From: an uncultured Flavobacterium sp.
GTDB taxonomy: Bacteria > Bacteroidota > Bacteroidia > Flavobacteriales > Flavobacteriaceae
Length of the DNA: 10,964 nucleotides
Direction: 5' to 3'
Assembly (NCBI RefSeq): GCF_946479975.1
Contig: NZ_CAMLIX010000173.1
Span: 1-10,964, forward strand
The position numbers were made by a program, and so were the translations under genes. The first letter of the stretch is position 1. The number at the start of each line of letters is the position of its first letter. The notes under the pieces are model-generated. The model saw only the letters and a program-made list of their open reading frames with translations, ran no database searches and was not told the origin of the DNA. Below, piece after piece: positions 7,654 to 10,964 of the stretch.

Positions 7654-8151
7654 GTGCAGCTGACTCACGAAGAAAATCAATTTGAGAGAAAAACATTTCC
7701 GATTACCTTAGTTTGTGATCATATGTATTTTCAGCAGAATATTGGTTCTTTGTTCCGAATTTCGGAAGCTTTTGGAGTAGAAAAAATTGTCTTTTTTGGA
7801 AAAGATATTCCGCTTACCCCCCGCAAAATAAACAAAACTTCTAGAAGCACACACCTTCATGTGGCTCATTCTGTCATTGAAGAATTTAGCGAACTTCAAT
7901 CCTTTCTATTGGACAATGATTTCGAAATTATTTCTCTTGAAATCGCTTCAAACAGCAAACCTCTAAAAGAAGTTACAATTCCAGAAAATAAAAAAATCGC
8001 CCTTTTAATTGGCAGCGAAATAAACGGAATTTCAGACGAACTTCTTAAACTTTCTCATCAAATTGTTCACATCAACATGTTTGGCAAAAATAGCAGCATG
8101 AATGTGGTTCAGGCGGCAAGTATTGCACTTTATGAGATTACTTCTTTGTAA
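7654..8151 (+). CDS. TrmH/SpoU-family RNA 2'-O-methyltransferase (mini SPOUT protein)
   Basis: At 165 residues this is little more than the SPOUT methyltransferase core, similar in size to TrmL, and lacks an added RNA-binding domain. The three SpoU motifs are visible: motif 1 NIGSLFR (29-35), motif 2 LLIGSEINGIS (117-127) and motif 3 MFGKNSSMNVVQAASIALYE (142-161), the last forming the cofactor-binding knot. The family transfers methyl groups from S-adenosylmethionine to ribose 2'-OH of tRNA or rRNA. The substrate cannot be read from the sequence. The start is a GTG. The first in-frame ATG (codon 24) would leave only a few residues before motif 1 and remove the first beta strand (FPITLVCDH), so GTG is preferred. 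It sits 11 bases after the DUF4159 stop and is the third RNA-modification gene of this strand run. Confidence 0.92.
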   Translation: MQLTHEENQFERKTFPITLVCDHMYFQQNIGSLFRISEAFGVEKIVFFGKDIPLTPRKINKTSRSTHLHVAHSVIEEFSELQSFLLDNDFEIISLEIASNSKPLKEVTIPENKKIALLIGSEINGISDELLKLSHQIVHINMFGKNSSMNVVQAASIALYEITSL

Positions 8152-8167
8152 ATCATTCCATTTTTTT

Positions 8168-8213
8168 AATGTAAATATTATACTACAATATTTTATTGTG
8201 GTAACTTTACATT
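8168..8213. repeat. Imperfect inverted repeat between the TrmH-like gene and the DUF6985-like gene
   Basis: AATGTAAA (8168-8175) is mirrored by TTTACATT (8206-8213). Inside these, CTACAATA (8183-8190) and TATTGTGG (8194-8201) form a second stem around TTT, with unequal internal loops. The structure lies 31-77 bases before the ATG at 8245. With no T tract after it on either strand, it is more likely an operator-like or 5'-leader structure than an intrinsic terminator, though chance in AT-rich DNA is possible. Confidence 0.4.
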
Positions 8214-8244
8214 TCTATAAATTCAAAAATAAAAAAGAAATAAA

Positions 8245-9201
8245 ATGTCAAACGCAGCAACTATAATACAAGAAATAGATCTATATCTCGACAAGTTCTC
8301 TTTAAAAACCAATAAATTAACTCATGAAGATCTAATAAAATTTATTGAAGAAAAATGGCAGCAAGCCGATGACGAAAAATATAATATTTATCAAAGTATT
8401 ATTATAATCGGACGAATGACAAATGAATATATTTGGGTGCAAGATTGTGAAAATATGATGAGATGGCTTGATTTTGATGACCTGCATTCTTCAGCCAACA
8501 GAAACCCAACTTATATTAGAAATTACTACAAAGGAGAATGCTGTTTAGAATGTGGCAATGAAGAAAAAGCACTTTATTTTTTTAATTTATCCTATTCGGA
8601 GAATCCAGAATATATTTTTACAAGAGCTCCTTTTTGTTATGAATTCTTCAATAAGCATCTTGAAAACCCAAGAGAACTTCCAAATGATGAAGATGACGAT
8701 GAAGATGAAGAAGTGTACCACACCATTTCATTAGAATACTGGCGAAAATTTTTTAAAGAGGAGGATGATGAAATTCATTTTACTATCTTAAAAAATGATA
8801 TTGATACCTACAAAAAGCCAAATAAAAAACATTCTAATGGTTTAAAATATTTAAAAGATAATCAAGAGCAAATTTTGAAAAGTATTTTGACATCCCTTCT
8901 TGAAAAATATCCCGAACTGCAAAACGTTTATAATTATTCAGAAGAAGAGAAAAAGGATTTTATGCCTGATCTCCTAGACATTAACGGATTTTCTGATCTA
9001 TTATCTCTTGGAACTTTTTATGTAATGCCTGTGTATAAAGAAGATATTCCATATATCGGCTTTCTTTTTTCATGTTCTTGGGATTCTGAACACGGATTAG
9101 GTATTATGACACATAAAGAGAACGTTATCCAAATAGACGGCGCCGACATTGCATTTTCTATTTACGTTGCAAAAGATGACTTAAAGAAAAACAATAAATA
9201 A
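8245..9201 (+). CDS. Hypothetical protein: helical/TPR-like N-terminus with DUF6985-like C-terminal domain
   Basis: This 318-residue protein has no signal peptide or membrane segment and is probably cytoplasmic. Residues 1-140 are mostly helical and include a TPR-like stretch (YYKGECCLECGNEEKALYFF, 94-113). An acidic linker follows (147-157, almost all Asp/Glu), then a charged region. The C-terminal part (about 198-305), with LKYLKDNQEQILKSIL, GFSDLLSLGTFYV, FLFSCSWDSEHGLGIM and IQIDGADIAF, resembles DUF6985, a domain I associate with immunity-like or orphan proteins. That assignment comes from memory of the pattern and is not proven. No toxin, Rhs or secretion-effector gene lies beside it. 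The ATG at 8245 is preceded by an A-rich leader, and a 93-bp gap containing an inverted repeat separates it from the preceding gene, so it probably has its own promoter. It may be accessory cargo. Confidence 0.8.
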   Translation: MSNAATIIQEIDLYLDKFSLKTNKLTHEDLIKFIEEKWQQADDEKYNIYQSIIIIGRMTNEYIWVQDCENMMRWLDFDDLHSSANRNPTYIRNYYKGECCLECGNEEKALYFFNLSYSENPEYIFTRAPFCYEFFNKHLENPRELPNDEDDDEDEEVYHTISLEYWRKFFKEEDDEIHFTILKNDIDTYKKPNKKHSNGLKYLKDNQEQILKSILTSLLEKYPELQNVYNYSEEEKKDFMPDLLDINGFSDLLSLGTFYVMPVYKEDIPYIGFLFSCSWDSEHGLGIMTHKENVIQIDGADIAFSIYVAKDDLKKNNK

Positions 9202-9429
9202 TCGATAAAGTGCAAATAATCAAGACGAAATGCACGAAAAAAAATAAAAAGAAAGAAAATACATACTAATAATTTTTGTTAATTTTTTGTAAGAATGAGC
9301 AACTGTAAGGGTTTGTTAAAATTCTCACAAATAATTTGTATATTTTTTTGGTGAGAAAAGAGATTTTGTTATAAAATTGCATAAATAATTAACCAAACAA
9401 TGTTTTTATAACAAAAAACCCAAATTATT
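9202..9429. promoter_or_regulatory. AT-rich leader/promoter region of the metalloprotease gene
   Basis: This 228-bp gap contains no gene. Several TTTG elements occur (around 9300-9360), so a promoter is likely here, but no -33/-7 pair matches well enough to place it. A possible pair is TTTTTTG near 9284-9290 with AGGGTTTG about 18 bases downstream, which lacks the usual TA. GTTATAAAA (9368-9376) is mirrored by TTTTATAAC (9404-9412), giving a possible hairpin in the 5' untranslated region that ends 17 bases before the ATG. Confidence 0.4.
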
Positions 9430-10389
9430 ATGAAAAAAGTTATTATTACCACATTCGTAGCTTTGATGCTATTTGCTTGTCAAAATGAACAATCTGAATC
9501 TGCTAATCCAGATGCAGTTGCAGCTTCTCGAAGAGGATGCGCGACGCAGGAAGTTCTGGAAGCACAATTGAAAGCCAACCCGATGCTGGCTATTAAAATG
9601 AATGAAATTGAAACTTTTACAGCAAAACATGCTGGTTCAAGTTTTACTGGACGATTGGTAAATGGCAAAATCGAAATTCCAGTTGTAGTAAATGTTTTGT
9701 ACAGAACAACAGCTCAGAATATTTCTGATGCTCAAATTCAATCACAAATTGATGTATTAAACAAAGATTTTAATGCGTTAAACTCAGATTACAATAGTGT
9801 ACCTGCATTATTTTCTGGAGTTAAAGCAAATGTTGGGATCACATTTAAATTAGATCAGATCATTAGAAAATCGACTACTAAAACTTCTTGGGGAACTAAT
9901 GACGCTATGAAAAAAACAGCTCAAGGCGGTATTGCACCAACTTCTCCTACTACGAAATTAAACCTTTGGTCTTGTAACATTGGTGGTGGTATTTTAGGTT
10001 ATGCTCAATTTCCTGGAGGTGCTTCTTCTACAGATGGAGTTGTAATCGATTCTCGTTATTTCGGATTATCTGGTTCTGCAAATGCTCCATTTAACTTAGG
10101 AAGAACTGGAACTCACGAAGTAGGTCACTGGATGAACTTACGTCATATTTGGGGAGATGCAACTTGCGGAAGCGATCTTGTGTCTGACACTCCAACTCAC
10201 AACGAAGAAAACTATGGCGTTCCTGCATATCCGCATTACAGCACTTGTTCTGGAACTCCTGTAGAAATGACAATGAACTACATGGATTATGTTGATGATG
10301 CAGCAATGTATATGTTTTCAACAGGTCAAAAAAATAGAATTGCGGCAATATTTACTTCTGGAGGTGCTAGAGCAGCATTTGCACAATAA
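9430..10389 (+). CDS. M43 (pappalysin-like) zinc metalloprotease lipoprotein
   Basis: The 319-residue product is a metzincin-type endopeptidase of the cytophagalysin/ulilysin group. It begins with a lipoprotein signal: MKK, a hydrophobic core and the lipobox LFAC, placing the lipidated Cys at residue 17. The following QNEQSE is acidic-rich, similar to lipoprotein export signals reported for Bacteroidota surface lipoproteins. A pro-region (about 18-75) precedes the catalytic domain (about 80-315). The zinc site HEVGHWMNLRH gives ligands His229, His233 and His239 and the catalytic base Glu230; the usual Gly of HExxHxxGxxH is Asn236. The Met-turn is NYMDY (Met285), with MYMFSTGQKNRI beyond it. 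Cys182, Cys246 and Cys273 could form disulphides. The protein ends just after the catalytic domain, with no T9SS sorting domain. It likely acts at the cell surface or in the periplasm. It is monocistronic, with its own leader and a strong terminator. Confidence 0.94.
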   Translation: MKKVIITTFVALMLFACQNEQSESANPDAVAASRRGCATQEVLEAQLKANPMLAIKMNEIETFTAKHAGSSFTGRLVNGKIEIPVVVNVLYRTTAQNISDAQIQSQIDVLNKDFNALNSDYNSVPALFSGVKANVGITFKLDQIIRKSTTKTSWGTNDAMKKTAQGGIAPTSPTTKLNLWSCNIGGGILGYAQFPGGASSTDGVVIDSRYFGLSGSANAPFNLGRTGTHEVGHWMNLRHIWGDATCGSDLVSDTPTHNEENYGVPAYPHYSTCSGTPVEMTMNYMDYVDDAAMYMFSTGQKNRIAAIFTSGGARAAFAQ

Positions 10390-10409
10390 TTGCTAGCCAA
10401 ACAGCATTT

Positions 10410-10440
10410 AAAGCGAGATGATTTTCATCTCGCTTTTTTT
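10410..10440 (+). terminator. Rho-independent terminator after the metalloprotease gene
   Basis: A perfect 12-bp stem (AAAGCGAGATGA, 10410-10421, with TCATCTCGCTTT, 10425-10436) closes a 3-base loop and runs into a T tract at 10434-10440. It begins 21 bases after the metalloprotease stop codon. The GC-containing stem and T-run make it a textbook intrinsic terminator that isolates this gene from the permease gene downstream. Confidence 0.93.
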
Positions 10441-10496
10441 ATTTAAGTCAATATTTTAAAATGCTTTTTGCTATATTTATATTCTAAACTTTAAAC

Positions 10497-10964
10497 ATGA
10501 TCACGTCAAAAACTATTTCTAACGGAATTCTAAGAGCTTTAGCTACAATCTTAATAATTGGCATCGTTTTATATTTTTTATATAGCATTCAAACTGTAAT
10601 TGTATATCTGTGCGTTTCATTGCTGTTATGCCTACTTTCAAATCCGCTGATTTTATTTTTAAAAAACAAATTGAAGTTCAGCAATACCATGGCTGCAACC
10701 ACCACAATTATTCTTTTTATTTTTCTAATTGTCGGTTTTATACTTTTATTTGTGCCGCTTATTATATCTCAGGCAAATAATTTAGCTCTTTTAGATACGG
10801 CACATTTGCAGACCAAATTTATGGAGACGGAGAGAAATCTTGAAGCCTATTTTAATATTCAACATATTGATTTAAATAAAGTTATAAAAGATTCTAAACT
10901 AACTTCGGTATTAGATTTTAGCTACTTTACAGGATTTATCAATTCAATCATCAATTTTATGGCC
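10497..10964 (+). CDS. AI-2E family transporter / PerM-type permease (partial, 3' end beyond the window)
   Basis: An open frame from the ATG at 10497 runs to the window edge (156 codons, no stop), so only the N-terminal half is seen. It has two hydrophobic segments close together (about residues 12-34 and 34-50, separated by SIQTVIVYL), then SNPLILFLKNKLKFS (about 48-62), a third segment (about 66-88, TTTIILFIFLIVGFILLFVPLII), and then a charged, periplasmic-type region. This pattern (paired helices, an NPL motif, a long helix ending in VPL, then an amphipathic loop) is that of the AI-2E/PerM (UPF0118) family of multi-spanning inner-membrane proteins. Members have been linked to autoinducer-2 export or Na+/H+ transport, but most are unassigned, and no substrate can be inferred here. 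It lies 57 bases beyond the metalloprotease terminator, so it needs its own promoter, which I could not place. Confidence 0.85.
   Translation, partial: MITSKTISNGILRALATILIIGIVLYFLYSIQTVIVYLCVSLLLCLLSNPLILFLKNKLKFSNTMAATTTIILFIFLIVGFILLFVPLIISQANNLALLDTAHLQTKFMETERNLEAYFNIQHIDLNKVIKDSKLTSVLDFSYFTGFINSIINFMA

Noticed and set aside
8552..8734. 60-codon second-frame open reading frame inside the DUF6985-like gene
   Set aside because: Low-complexity shadow of the acidic linker, rich in Met/Lys, with no independent signal.
9210..9235. GTGCA/TGCAC short inverted repeat after the DUF6985-like gene, considered as a terminator
   Set aside because: Stem of only five bases with a 16-base loop, followed by an A run and not a T run on the plus strand.
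10091..10348. 85-codon minus-strand open frame inside the metalloprotease gene
   Set aside because: Antisense to the zinc-site coding region; no family resemblance.

Overview
The window looks like chromosomal DNA from a Bacteroidota species, most likely Flavobacterium or a close relative. The support is low GC (roughly one third by eye), an AT-rich codon style, A-rich leaders instead of clear Shine-Dalgarno sites, and protein families typical of that class: a Bacteroidota-type TamB, a DUF4159 protein, a GTG-started mini SpoU methyltransferase and an M43 metalloprotease lipoprotein.

Layout. Positions 1-302 are AT-rich, with no convincing gene. They hold a leftward terminator at 245-278 and perhaps a promoter leaving the window on the left. 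A very large tamB gene fills 303-4829 on the minus strand. Its true start is unclear: the only standard start codon sits inside the membrane anchor, and the reading frame continues upstream to about 4895. Divergently, on the plus strand, lie tsaD (5025-6047), rsmE (6051-6764), a DUF4159 gene (7004-7642) and a small TrmH/SpoU-family methyltransferase gene (7654-8151). A nested inverted-repeat element (6773-6961) sits between rsmE and the DUF4159 gene. Next come an orphan gene (8245-9201) for a helical/TPR-like protein with a DUF6985-like C-terminus, and a gene for a secreted M43-type metalloprotease lipoprotein (9430-10389) followed by a strong terminator. The window ends inside an AI-2E/PerM-type permease gene that starts at 10497.

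How the genes fit together. tsaD, rsmE and the TrmH-like gene all act on RNA modification (t6A in tRNA, m3U in 16S rRNA, and a probable 2'-O-methylation), so this is a housekeeping translation-quality cluster divergent from an envelope-biogenesis gene. The segment from about 8160 to 10440 looks more like accessory cargo. The clearest oddities are the tamB start and its Lys/Glu-rich tail, the palindromic repeat at 6773-6961, the orphan DUF6985-like protein, and the metalloprotease built as a lipoprotein with no C-terminal sorting domain. I found no CRISPR array, tRNA, rRNA, transposase or phage gene, and no clear evidence of a wholly new multi-gene system.
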